Shown: one piece after another, positions 9,630 to 21,390 of the stretch
Numbering within the stretch: position 1 is the stretch's first letter
Layout: each line of letters opens with the position of its first letter
Source: Gonocerus acuteangulatus
Lineage: Eukaryota; Arthropoda; Insecta; Hemiptera; Coreidae
Assembly (NCBI GenBank): GCA_946811695.1
Contig: OX328126.1
Location: 8,768,361-8,832,360 of the forward strand
DNA: 64,000 nucleotides
Reading direction: 5' to 3'
The notes under the pieces: generated by a model
What the model saw: the letters and a program-made list of their open reading frames with translations, nothing else
What the model was told of the DNA's origin: nothing
Databases searched by the model: none
Position numbers and translations under genes: made by a program

Positions 9630-10760
9630 GAATCACATGTTACTTATTTAAATATATGAGAAACAAGTTTGTACAAAACAAGAAGTCCAGAAATAGAATT
9701 TTTCAAAACAGCGTTAATTTTACTTTGTGAGCTTCTAGAAAAGGGGGGGGGACAGCTTTATTCAATAAATAATGATTCCTGCCCAAATAAATTGGGTTAC
9801 AATAAACACATTCATTCTTTCTAAAATTTATATTAGGAATGTCTGTTAATTTATTTTAGAATAAGAAAGAAAAATAATATATATATATGTGTGTGTGTCC
9901 TGCATTGAGATGTCATAACTTTAGGGGTTTATTCTGCTCCTCATTTGTAGTTCAGGGATGCAAAAATGAGCGTCCTATCTCAATATATAGCTGATTTGTT
10001 CAAACTTTTGTGTATTTTTAAAACTATTTTTTTTTTTAATGAAAAATTGTGTTTTCAGGATTTGTAGTCAATGTATCGTAAATAACGACCACATTTTTAG
10101 AATCTACATTAAATTTCCAACAGAAAACATCCGTTATTGAAATGTTGTCATTATACTAAGAGCCACATGTGTGAACTATTGTTATTAGCATTTTCTTAAT
10201 TTATTCAATATTTTCTTAATTAGCTATTTATATTATATTTATATTTCGTTCTTTCAGAAAAAAAAAATCAGTCTAATATTCTCTGATTTCTAAGGCAAAA
10301 CCAATAAATTTGCTTTAGAAGAAGCCCTTCTGAACACATTCATTAATTTCAAACGGTGATGGTGGTGTCCCATCCTTACCACATCTACACACTTTTTGCT
10401 CCGATTAAGGGTTGGAGGACACTTCGGAATCAAGGCGGAAAGATAACAGAAAAACATATTGAACTAAAAATGAAGTGCAGATATAAACCCTTATAGTTAT
10501 GACATCTGAATGCGGGACACAGTATATATATATATTGTACGTATGAGCTTTCGTTGCTATTTCTCATGAGTAAATTCGGATTGTGTGACCGGATCTACTA
10601 CATATACAGGTTTTTCGCCCTATATATAGGGAGGACTGGAACTAACAAGTAGGTGATAAAGTACCATCAAGATAAACTATATCTCAGAAAGGACATAAAA
10701 ACAATCCCAATGTAAGGAAGAGTGATTATACAGAATATAGAGCCCCAATCCACAAAATTG
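9630..10760. other. Unassigned AT-rich sequence
   Basis: No gene or shared repeat recognised. Contains a short (TA)n/(TG)n near 9876-9898 and small homopolymer runs. Confidence 0.5.
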
Positions 10761-10762
10761 GA

Positions 10763-10768
10763 TTTATT
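10763..10768 (-). promoter_or_regulatory. Possible polyadenylation signal AATAAA
   Basis: AATAAA on the minus strand about 40 bases downstream of the stop of the candidate exon at 10806-10954. This hexamer is common by chance in AT-rich DNA. Confidence 0.35.
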
Positions 10769-10805
10769 TCAGCTCGGGAGAAAAGCCATTTGTAGAAACA
10801 AACGA

Positions 10806-10954
10806 TCAGTCGGACGGAGTAGAAATGGAAGAAATACATTCCAAGCTCTTGTTGCGAAATAAGAAGGGCAATTTGACAATTTCACCGGAGCTATTGTAGA
10901 GGGAGTCAACTCCAAATGGATGTCTGGCATCACTAGAGCCTATAGGAGTGCGGT
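10806..10954 (-). CDS. Candidate terminal exon, unidentified protein
   Basis: On the minus strand a long C/T tract (10958-11013) ends in CACCCTCAG, a strong 3' splice site. After it 48 codons stay open to TGA at 10806-10808, ending with LPFLFRNKSLECISSISTP and two more residues. The frame needs one base from an upstream exon, which fits the phase left by the exon at 47211-47324. AATAAA follows about 40 bases after the stop. Composition is richer in GC than the surroundings. The protein was not recognised. Alternatives are a transposon-derived exon or a chance frame; the frame also stays open upstream through the proline-coding pyrimidine tract. Confidence 0.35.
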
Positions 10955-10957
10955 CTG

Positions 10958-11013
10958 AGGGTGGGGTGGGGGTTGGAGGAGGTGGAGTGGGGGGTTTAAA
11001 AAGGGAGGGGGTA
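10958..11013 (+). repeat. G-rich tract (plus strand), G-quadruplex-prone
   Basis: Runs of three to six G separated by short spacers (GGGTGGGGTGGGGG, later GGGGGG and GGGAGGGGG). On the minus strand this is the pyrimidine tract before the candidate exon. Confidence 0.8.
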
Positions 11014-11109
11014 GAGCGACACCAATTGGTATAAAAGGGATTGGATAAAAAGCTAGAGGACATTTGTCTTCAATCCATCACCAAGGAGCAACAGTCTTCT
11101 TACAATCGA

Positions 11110-11650
11110 CTGCAGATTACAATAGTATGAGCCTTCAATCACCATATGACCACTTTTTCTTCAATCCCCATATGACCATCATATGAATGTTTTCTTTCTA
11201 ACTATAAGGACGATAACCTACTCCTGACTTCCACCAATTCAGTGATGACGAGAAATGCCATAACACAAAGGACACGAAGAACAGGTCGTAAAAATACAAA
11301 AGAGGCAACGGTCATATTTTTAATCCGCCGTTGATCGCGCCGTGTACATTTCCCTCACACTTGCCGTAAATTTCTTTCAATGTGAATATTTAATTTAGTT
11401 AATTCTGATATTTTTCAATTTGTCATTTTAACTTCACGCAGCTTACAATTGATTTTCAAAGAAAAAAAGGTTGCCATGTTAGGCCTCTACAAAACTTTGT
11501 GTTCGAAAAAAATGGGAGCGTGAGGGAACAGCTCACGACGCAACCACTCGTGTCACTGAACTAGTCCTGCGCGGGGGGAGCTTCCAGACCTTCCCAGACT
11601 CCTCTATCTCCTACGTTTACAATCTAACTCTTGTCAGTACACGGCAGAGC
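11110..11650. other. Unassigned sequence
   Basis: No gene recognised. Base composition near 11500-11640 is higher in GC than the flanks but carries no open frame worth calling. Confidence 0.4.
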
Positions 11651-11659
11651 AGGGCACAA

Positions 11660-12110
11660 ATCGACTAAATGATTATCAAATCGATTAGATTTTACTTATG
11701 ACTAATCAATCATAGGATAAAATAAGTTAATCACAACTCGAGTTAATCATTAACCATAGGTCATACTAATCATAAGTGAAGTTAGTCATCAATCAATCGT
11801 TACTCGTCAATCATTCATAGTCTGTACTAATGATTGACATGACTAATGTTGTAAATACTTTTAGTATTAGACTTATACCAATTTGTTTACACATACTATC
11901 TATACATTGGGCTTTGGAATTCATTCATGAACCAGCCAATCATCAATCATAAATCCTGGCCTTTTTTTAGTCTTTAATCATTAATCTGAGTAAGGTTAGT
12001 CAGTAATCGTCAATCATTAGTCAAAGCATGTTTAATCAATTATCATCAATCATAGGCTAGAAAGCTGTTAGTCCTCACTAATTAGTCAAGGTATCTGTTA
12101 AGCCGGAAAA
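11660..12110. repeat. Cryptic TAATCA/ATCAATCAT-rich region
   Basis: Dense, irregular repetition of TAATCAT, ATCAATCAT, GACTAA and their complements without a fixed period. Probably degenerate simple sequence. It also forms a cluster of words like homeodomain or PBC/Hox half-sites, which is expected by chance once such a simple repeat exists. Confidence 0.6.
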
Positions 12111-12839
12111 CGGCAAGATATTCACAAATTATGAGTCAGAGAATTAAAGTTTTTGAAGCAACAGATTCCAACCGCTGCAACACTTTTTTCATTGGAATTT
12201 GAGCGAAAAAAATCTTAACGCTTACGATTTTGTATTCATAGGCTTAAAGATAAACTTTACAATTATTTGGCGAAGGGGTTACAATAAAAACACACAAGCA
12301 CTGTTTTTCGAAAATATAAAGGAAAATCCAAAAATTATGTTTTCTGTTCTGGAAAACCACCGATTGTGTTATGCATAAGCATTGGTTTTTGTTCTTTTTT
12401 TTTTATTTATTTATTAATTTAATGAAATTACATTCTGTAAAATAATACATTTTGTAAAGTGCTCAGATAAACCGGTTTTGTTCTATGAAAGAAAATATAT
12501 TAAAACTTTCTGACCTAAGCTTTCCAAAAGTTACCAGGGAAAAGTTTACAATGGAATATTCTTTATTACAGTTTTTGCGAATCAGACATTCTTGTCACCT
12601 TTTATCTAGTTTTTGTATAGATACTTTGAAGTCCATTGACCTAAATTATCTAGGTTTGTATAATACAATAGCACAATAGAGAATAGACGGAACAAGACTG
12701 CTTCGAGTTTAATCTATACAACCAAGATACTGAAAATTTATGATCCAAGTTTGCTTAGTCTAGAAAATACACAACTTGGAATTGTAGCAGATAAAGACAG
12801 TACTTCAAGAGAAATATGGTAATATAACTTTATAATTGA

Positions 12840-12840
<1 letters not shown>
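12111..12840. other. Unassigned AT-rich sequence
   Basis: The 64-codon frame at 12485-12679 has no recognisable domain or splice context and is treated as chance. Confidence 0.45.

Positions 12841-12841
<1 letters not shown>

Positions 12842-12913
<72 letters not shown>
12842..12913 (+). repeat. (TA)n microsatellite
   Basis: About 72 bases of TA with single interruptions. Confidence 0.95.
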
Positions 12914-12944
12914 CCATATTTATGCCTGACATAATGATGACGTA

Positions 12945-13180
12945 GGGGCAAGGTTAGCTCAGTGGTAGAGTACTGGACTAATAAGTTGAAGGACCTGAGT
13001 TCAAATCCTGAACAAGCACTAAAGGTTGTTATCTTCTAGTGTCTTCGTTCATGGGTTGGATTCGGCCTCACTAACCGTCCCTAGGCCAACCCTGCCTTTA
13101 ATTAATTTATTAATGGGTACCTTGGGTGCTAATGACTCTAGCAGTCGAAGCAGCAAAGGGGAAAATCATGGGGCCGGATT
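12945..13180 (+). mobile_element. SINE2, 3' truncated
   Basis: Head (GGTTAGCTCAGTGGTAGAG, GAGTTCAAATCCTGAAC) and first part of the body; similarity stops after GGGGAAAATCATGGGGCCGG. Confidence 0.85.
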
Positions 13181-13521
13181 CTTTATCCATATGTTGTAAT
13201 ACATTTTTTAAAAATAACTACAAAAACAAGGAAGAACCGTGCAAACGGGGTTTCGATGCCTATCATAATTCTATGGGAAAAAACGTTTGCATGCATTCTT
13301 CATCTGAAACTCGAGAACAAAAAAGGCATTTTAATTTATTCGAGTAGTATTTTTGTTAGGGGAGAGGTAATTCAGCTTGGGTGAATGTGTTCAGCACTCA
13401 AAAAAACTATTTCCTTTAGTCCAAACTAAGAAGGGAATGACATGATTTGTTCTCCGGGGGAAGAATAGAATTAATTAATTACAACCATTTAGTAATTATT
13501 TTTGTTGTGGTGGTGTTGTAG

Positions 13522-13523
<2 letters not shown>

Positions 13524-13562
<39 letters not shown>
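13524..13562 (+). repeat. (TA)n microsatellite at Helitron start
   Basis: About 40 bases of TA merging into the 5' end of the Helitron B copy. Confidence 0.9.
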
Positions 13563-13569
<7 letters not shown>

Positions 13570-14591
13570 AAATCACGTGTCTGTCTGTTTTTCTGTTTGT
13601 CTGTTTGTTTGTTCCTTATACAAATCCACACCGTTTGACCGATTTGGACCAAACTTGGCAGACAGGTAGGTCTTGATACGGGAAATCTCCTAGGCTAGGT
13701 CAAAAAAAATCTACCAGCTGTCTATCTGTATGTTTGTACCTTATACAAATCCGCACCGTTCGTCCGATTTTGAATAAACTCGATACCGTCTCCACACCGT
13801 TCGTCCGATTTTGACTAAACTCTGTACACATGTAGATCATAATCTGGGGAGTGTCGTAGACTAAGTCAAAAACGCCTTATAACTGTCTGTATGTAAGTTT
13901 GTCCCTTATAAAAATCCACACCGTTCGTTCGATTTTGACTAAGCTCGGTACACATGTAGATCTTAATCTGGGGAGTGTCTTAGGCTAAGTCAAAAACGTC
14001 TTATAATTGTCTGTCTGTATGTTCGTCCCTTATACAAATCCACACCATTCGTCCGATTTCGACTAAACTCAGTACACATGTAGATCTTAATCTGGGGAGT
14101 GTCTTACGCTAAATCAAAAACGTCTTATAACTGTATGTCTGTATGTTTGTCCCTTATACAAATCCACACCGTTCGTTCGATTATGTTTGTCCCCCATACA
14201 AATCCACACCGTTCGTCCGATATCGACTAAACTCGGTACACATGTAGATCTTAATCTGGGGAGTGCCGTAGGCTAAGTCAAAAACGTCTACCAGCTGTCT
14301 GTCAGTAAGTTTGTACCTCATACAAATGTACGCCGTTCGTCCGATTTTGACTAAACTCGGTACACAGGTAGATCCTAATCTGGAGAGTGCCGTAAGCTAG
14401 GTCAAAAACCTCTACCAGCTGCAGTCTGTACGTCCAAAGTCGTCTAGGACACAAAGTTGGGAGGTCACGGGTTCGAAACAGTTACAGGTTCGTGTTATTA
14501 GATTTTAATAATACTCTTTTGGTTTCTAATTTTTTTAGGCTCTTCTATATGCAGAAAGTAGGTGTAGCATGGCACGCCGGGTAACAGCTAG
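13556..14591 (+). mobile_element. Helitron family B with internal tandem repeats
   Basis: Starts in a TA tract with the family B leader ATCACGTGTCTGTCTG and ends at CTAG (14588-14591) after GTAGCATGGCACGCCGGGTAACAG, where GGTGT and ACGCC can form the terminal hairpin. The interior is about six degenerate units of roughly 125 bp containing CACACCGTTCGTCCGATTT, TAAACTCGGTACACATGTAG and AATCTGGGGAGTGTCGTAGG. No coding. It sits inside (TA)n on both sides, consistent with Helitron insertion between A and T. Confidence 0.8.

Positions 14592-15388
<797 letters not shown>

Positions 15389-15433
<45 letters not shown>
15389..15433 (+). repeat. (TA)n microsatellite
   Basis: About 45 bases of TA just upstream of the satellite array. 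Confidence 0.95.
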
Positions 15434-15436
<3 letters not shown>

Positions 15437-15539
15437 AACGTGCAGTATAAGGGGGGTTCGGAATGCAAATGAATTAAAAGAAGTGTCAATACCAAGAAGT
15501 CAAATAAAAGATAAATAAATAAAGTTCGATCCATTCCCA

Positions 15540-17145
15540 CGCACAAATATTCCCATGAATAGGAAAATTGTAATAAAATTTCATATTAGGCACAAATATT
15601 CCCATGAATAGGAAAAATTGTAATAAAATTTCGTATTACGCACAAATATTCCCATGAATAGGAAAATTGTAATAAAATTTCGTATTAGGCACAAATATTC
15701 CCATGAATAGGAAAAATTGTAATAAAATTCCATATTAAGCACAAATATTCCCATGAATAGGAAAATTGTAATAAAATTTCATATTAGGCACAAAATATTC
15801 CCATGAATAGGAAAAATTGTAATAAAATTTCATATTAGGCACAAATATTCCCATGAATAGGAAAAATTGTAATAAAATTTCATATTAGGCACAAATATTC
15901 CCATGAATAGGAAAAATTGTAATAAAATTTCATATTAGGCACAAATATTCCCATGAATAGGAAAAATTGTAATAAAATTTCATATTAGGCACAAATATTC
16001 CAATGAATAGGAAAAATTGTAATAAAATTTCATATTAGGCACAAATATTCCCATGAATAGGAAAAATTGTAATAAAATTTCATATTAGGCACAAATATTC
16101 CCATGAATAGGAAAAATTGTAATAAAATTTCATATTAGGCACAAATATTCCAATGAATAGGAAAAATTGTAATAAAATTTCATATTAGGCACAAATATTC
16201 CCATGAATAGGAAAAATTGTAATAAAATTTCATATTAGGCACAAATATTCCCATGAATAGGAAAAATTGTAATAAAATTTCATATTAGGCACAAATATTC
16301 CAATGAATAGGAAAAATTGTAATAAAATTTCATATTAGGCACAAATATTCCCATGAATAGGAAAAATTGTAATAAAATTTCATATTAGGCACAAATATTC
16401 CAATGAATAGGAAAAATTGTAATAAAATTTCATATTAGGCACAAATATTCCCATGAATAGGAAAAATTGTAATAAAATTTCATATTAGGCACAAATATTC
16501 CCATGAATAGGAAAAATTGTAATAAAATTTCATATTAGGCACAAATATTCCAATGAATAGGAAAAATTGTAATAAAATTTCATATTAGGCACAAATATTC
16601 CCATGAATAGGAAAAATTGTAATAAAATTTCATATTAGGCACAAATATTCCCATGAATAGGAAAAATTGTAATAAAATTTCATATTAGGCACAAATATTC
16701 CCATGAATAGGAAAAATTGTAATAAAATTTCATATTAGGCACAAATATTCCCATGAATAGGAAAAATTGTAATAAAATTTCATATTAGGCACAAATATTC
16801 CCATGAATAGGAAAAATTGTAATAAAATTTCATATTAGGCACAAATATTCCCATGAATAGGAAAAATTGTAATAAAATTTCATATTAGGCACAAATATTC
16901 CCATGAATAGGAAAAATTGTAATAAAATTTCATATTAGGCACAAATATTCCCATGAATAGGAAAAATTGTAATAAAATTTCATATTAGGCACAAATATTC
17001 CAATGAATAGGAAAAATTGTAATAAAATTTCATATTAGGCACAAATATTCCCATGAATAGGAAAAATTGTAATAAAATTTCATATTAGGCACAAATATTC
17101 CAATGAATAGGAAAAATTGTAATAAAATTTCATATTAGGCACAAA
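15540..17145 (+). repeat. 50-bp satellite array, about 32 monomers
   Basis: Monomer GCACAAATATTCCCATGAAT AGGAAAAATTGTAATAAAAT TTCATATTAG repeated head to tail. The first six monomers carry several differences (49-51 bp, GTATTAC, CCATATTAA), while units from about 15839 onward are nearly identical except for one C/A site (TTCCCATG or TTCCAATG). The A form occurs in the monomers starting near 15991, 16141, 16291, 16391, 16541, 16991 and 17091, partly a three-monomer (150-bp) higher-order period. There are no spacers, so this is a satellite and not a CRISPR array. Confidence 0.97.
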
Positions 17146-17239
17146 TTAGATAAAAGAAACCATAACTCTGCGCTTAGTTATCGTAGGGACTTGAATGAAA
17201 ATCCTCAATGATTAGGAAAGGAAATACTATTTAATGCCA

Positions 17240-17515
17240 GGTGATGCAAAATCACAGCGATCCAGCATCCAGCGGAAAACGCACGGCCGGCGGAGGATCG
17301 ACAAGCGGGGATGCTGATAACAACTGCAGGCAGTATGACGAATGCAAGGGCTTATCCCCTCCAGAGAAGAAGGGCCCTGAAGAGAGACAGCCGGACAGGA
17401 CGCACGCAGGGGACTGAGGAGACACGTGGCTGTAGGCGAAGCTATCCCTTTCTTCTGGCATCATGAGGACGAAGCTGTAGGAAACCAGGCGAAGAAGACG
17501 GACAGCGCAGGTCTG
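17240..17515 (+). other. GC-rich orphan segment with short open frame
   Basis: A block of clearly higher GC in AT-rich DNA. From 17244 the plus strand stays open for about 58 codons (including GGGSTSGDADNNC and SPPEKKGPEERQPD) to TGA near 17420; the minus strand is open for 70 codons from 17464 to 17252. Neither product is recognisable. It may be a fragment of an LTR or another mobile element. Confidence 0.3.
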
Positions 17516-17895
17516 ATATTTAAATTAGTCCCTGAGTAGGCTGTATTATAAAATTGCCGGCTATTTTATGGTTTAATATTATGTCTAAAAGAAATTATGC
17601 CATCAGTCTAGATTAAAATTATATATATAAAAAAAAAGAATTAATGCATACAAATTTAAAATGGGAATATTTATATAATTGTAAAAATAACCGTTGTTCA
17701 CAACTACGTCGTAAGAGTAACATCAGAGAGCCAACCAATAGGAAATACAGATTCATATTCAAATTTGTGTCCATAATTTAACAAAAACCTTGTTTTCTTT
17801 TTCTCTTTTTTTATTGAATAATAGGTAATATAGCATTCAAGAGGAGCCAGGATGGAAGGAGGAAACAGGTAATAGTGTAATACTAACCATAGATA

Positions 17896-18147
17896 TCGTC
17901 GATACAAAAGCAAACTAACGAATATGAAAAAATGCATCTTTCATTGTCCATCTTTAATAATTTCTACTGGACATATTTACGGTAAATTCTTCAATCTGAC
18001 TTCACTCTATTAAAGGGAAAGCATTCCACTATCAAAAGGTCAAATCTGCCGAATATTTGACTGTCCAAAAAAAAGTTATGAATAAATACTTTTCCACTCT
18101 GAAAAGTGGTGATTTTCATATTCGTTAGTTTGCTTTTGTATCGACGA
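17896..18147. mobile_element. TIR element M2, 252 bp
   Basis: Perfect 35-bp terminal inverted repeats beginning TCGTCGATACAAAAGCAAAC, with a non-coding interior (GACTGTCCAAAA). A diverged relative with matching TIRs lies at 28063-28312. Short length, long perfect TIRs and no coding are typical of a MITE. No target duplication could be assigned. Confidence 0.85.
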
Positions 18148-18377
18148 CATTAGGTTTCTTTCCCCCCATAGATTATATGTGTGATATAATTAACCATTTT
18201 TCTATTATGCCGGTATTATGATTCGCCCCAAATTAATTTGACAGTAAACGGGCCCACGAGATAGGTAAAACCTCCCTGAGAGTAAAATTCCTTAAATAAA
18301 GAGCTCACGTAATTTTATCGACAACTTTTTATTGTAACCACATAAATGAACGTACGTTACAATATATATATGTATGT

Positions 18378-18473
18378 ATGTGATGAGAAAATTCCTGCTG
18401 CAAGTGGGACTCGAACCCATCATCTCCCGCATGAGAAAGTGATGCATCAGCCACTAGACCACGGGGAGACCCG
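18378..18473 (-). mobile_element. SINE1 fragment
   Basis: Minus-strand head GGGTCTCCCCGTGGTCTAGTGGC, B box GGTTCGAGTCCC, and the start of the body up to GGAATTTTCTCATCA; the rest and the tail are missing. Confidence 0.85.
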
Positions 18474-19028
18474 CCTATCGTCATGCTTCGATTTGAGGTG
18501 TCATTTTGGATAAATTTTCATAATAGATTAATAAATAATAATAAATGTGTTTATTCTATGCTATCCAAATGATATTAAGGATAAAAAACGGAAGCGAGCT
18601 AAGATGACGCACTTCCTGCGGTAGAACCTTTTATTTATTAATATTAGTATTGTCTGTTTTATGAGAATGTTTCATGAATTGGGATTAAATTATTCACCTT
18701 CCTGAGGAATGGCCGGATACTTGGACATGGTAGAATGAATATTTACAGAAATACACTTTGTAAAATGAATCCCAGAGGCTTAATAATTTGAAGGAAGATG
18801 AAAACAAAAAAGATGACTTATAGCCAGGCGGAAGTTAGGACTTGTCGCAGTGCAGAAGGGAAATCCCCAGTCCTCTAGACGTGGAAAACATGCGAAGCAG
18901 TCCTTAGACGGAGGGGCGCCAGGAAATAGGCTCGAAACACACACCAATTCAAACACTTCCAGAAATAATTAAAGAAACAACTATGTAAAGATATAACTGA
19001 ATAAAATAACATTCAAAGAAATTGTGTG

Positions 19029-19030
<2 letters not shown>
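18474..19030. other. Unassigned sequence
   Basis: No gene or shared repeat recognised. Confidence 0.45.

Positions 19031-19031
<1 letters not shown>

Positions 19032-19083
<52 letters not shown>
19032..19083 (+). repeat. (TA)n-(TG)n microsatellite
   Basis: About 50 bases of TA then GTGTGTGTGTG, bordering the palindrome at 19097. Confidence 0.95.
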
Positions 19084-19095
<12 letters not shown>

Positions 19096-19140
19096 TGTTT
19101 ATTCGGCATCTGTCTCCAGCGGTCTTGCTCTTCCTGTCAT

Positions 19141-19182
19141 CGCAATATTTCGCCGGATTCCTCTCCAGCTTCTTCAGGCAAT
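19141..19182 (-). ncRNA. Hammerhead ribozyme, intact core (family C)
   Basis: Minus strand: stem I strand ATTGC, core CTGAAGA, stem II GCTGGA / TCCGGC (six pairs with one G-T), core GAAA, then TATT and stem I strand GCG(A)T-type. The N7 position is A and the cleavage site would be UU (NUH rule), both allowed but less common than UGAUGA and GUC. Confidence 0.7.
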
Positions 19183-19262
19183 CATTCATCCTTGCTGGTT
19201 GGTAAGGGAATGGCTGACATTCCCTTACCAACCATTTCCCTTACCAACCAGCAAGGATGAAT

Positions 19263-19307
19263 GATTGCCTGAAGAAGCCGGAGAGGAATCCGGCGAAATA
19301 TTGCGAT
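19263..19307 (+). ncRNA. Hammerhead ribozyme, intact core (family C, right arm)
   Basis: Stem I ATTGC with GCGAT (five pairs, one G-T), core CTGAAGA, stem II GCCGGA / TCCGGC (six perfect pairs), core GAAA, then TATT. The single base difference from the left arm (GCTGGA to GCCGGA) keeps stem II paired. Confidence 0.72.
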
Positions 19308-19386
19308 GACAGGAGGAGCAAGACCGCTGGAGACAGATGCCGAATAAACAACACATTAAATTCCCAGCGAAGTAGCTTGAAAAATA

Positions 19387-19419
<33 letters not shown>

Positions 19420-20074
19420 TAAAGTTTAAAACTCCCTCTATAACATTCTTTTTATTTCCCTGAAGCCATCATTGGGCGTAAAGTAACATCTTGAATTTGA
19501 ATGCACATATACTCGTGTCACATTCCAATAAAATACAATAAAGAACGCAAAACTTTTTAAATGAATTAAAAAAATAAAATGAAGGGAGATTTGATATGTA
19601 CTGCTCAGAAACGTAATCATTGTGCTTAGATTTATTGTCTGATGAAACAATATGAATGACTAAGCAACAGTAACCGTGAAAGAAACAAAACAAAAACGTG
19701 AAAAGAGTAATTGTAACATTAATATCCACTCCATAACACAGATAGTCCAATTCCAGGAACGGTTCATCCCTATAGGGAATCCTAGAGAGATGTGAAGGGA
19801 AAAACTAGCCGAGAAAGGTAAATTGTCGAGTTCTAAAAAGCTTGCCGGGATTGCAACAAGACGATGAATATGTGATGAAGAGTCTGGTTGTTTGTGTCCT
19901 GTTATTGTTGTGTCAGCCAACTCTGGAGATATCGTAGTTTAGCTGTTTTTGCCAATTCCACCGGCTCTCTCCGCCTAGGTTTATTTATGGCAGCAGCTCC
20001 CCTCCAAATCTCTGGGAGGCTTCAATTATATTTTTTCCTACTATGTTGGCAATAGTTGACTATATTAGACGTTT

Positions 20075-20131
<57 letters not shown>

Positions 20132-20141
20132 CACACACACA

Positions 20142-21390
20142 AGGTGATTAAGGTCTAAGTAGCCAAACTCTAGGAGGTGATTTTGGACGTAATTTCCAAC
20201 AAAAAAATTCATTTGAACTATGGTCCAATTCCGAAAGTAAACTAGTATTTTTAAGCAAAAATGGAATAGTTGGGATTCGGCTAAAAAAAAACTTCAATAC
20301 GATTTTTGTAAAAAAAAATCTATATTTGGCTCTCTGGTAGCCTTCGTCAGCTAAAATGACAAGAAAAGAAAAAAACAGAAATTTATACACAGAAAAAAAA
20401 GTTTATAAGTAAGATAAGTAACAGATCTATAAATACAATTCAACTTATTATAAAAGAACAATTTGAAGTTAAGTTATTAGAACAATTATGTTATTAATAA
20501 ACAGGTAAAGTGAACATTAGTGTATATCTAGAAATTAGTTCTAGAAGATTCATAGAAACATAAAAAAACAATTTTATTGAAGTGTATACAGGTAAATAGG
20601 TGCTAATAATAATATTAATTAATTTTTAACAGAGAAATAAGATACTACATACCAATGAAAGTGCCGGGAGGCAGACGAAGACAAAGTTGACAGTTAAGTA
20701 ACCATTCTGGAAGTGTCTAGGAAAAATGGGATCTACTAGGGTATATGCAACTGAAAACAAACCAGGTAGTGGGAGAAAGTCGGTAGGGATCAATGGCCTT
20801 TTTATGACATTTTATGACAGGAAAGGAGAAAAAGGTGTCAATGGAAGGATACACAAGGGGCATGGGAATATACTAGGTGGGAGGTCGGGAGAGAATCTAA
20901 TCTTCATGATAGTATTTTTAAATCTCTTTCAACACAGAAATGAGCGGGTACTCTGTTCAAATTGACAAAATTGTAATTGAAATTTTGGCACGTTTTTTAG
21001 TGTGATCTAAAGAGTGCCAAATACATCACGCAAAAGATAAATTAATAAAAATTTGTAAAACACAAAATGTGACATATCACTCAAATAAAAAAACCTTTTC
21101 TAACTATTTCTTTGAGTTACTCTTTATTGCTTCTGGACAGGACCATTGATTCCCAGAGTTTGGAAAATAGAAGTTGAGTAATCCATAATTTTATCACACA
21201 AGGCATTTGAAAGTAACAAAAATCCATTCTAAACATAAGGGAGTCAATCGTTCAACCTATCCCTCAATAAGCTTCCTCTTCAATTTCACTTCTCCTTTCG
21301 GAATCGGACCATAGTTCACATGATCTTTTAGTTGGAAATTACGGCCAAAATCACCTCCTAGAGTTTGGCTACTTGGACCTTAATCACCTT
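20142..21390. mobile_element. F5 long-TIR element
   Basis: Ends AAGGTGATTAAGGTCTAAGTAGCC and its reverse complement, with about 100-bp inverted arms (AAACTCTAGGAGGTGATTTTGG, ATGGTCC-ATTCCGAAA). Part of the interior (21124-21285) matches the spacer of the F5 copy at 59365-60299 in reverse orientation. No intact protein. Confidence 0.7.
20262..20480 (-). mobile_element. Penelope-like family A fragment with broken hammerhead
   Basis: GGAATAGTTGGGATTCGGC through CTTATTATAAAAGAACAATTT matches one arm of 3344-3757. The hammerhead at 20326-20352 keeps CTGACGA and GGCTACC but stem II and the GAAACGTC segment are deleted. It lies within F5. Confidence 0.7.

Larger units (their letters stand above)
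19097..19359. mobile_element. Palindromic Penelope-like element, family C
   Basis: Arms of about 115 bp (from TTGTTTATTCGGCATCTGTC inward to TTGGTAAGGGAATG) are reverse complements around a short centre at 19215-19235. Each arm contains an intact hammerhead motif pointing outward. No coding sequence. A degraded relative is at 53580-53790. Confidence 0.7.

Noticed and set aside
15540..17145. CRISPR-like regular repeat array
   Set aside because: Monomers abut with no unique spacers and the genome is clearly eukaryotic; it is a 50-bp satellite.
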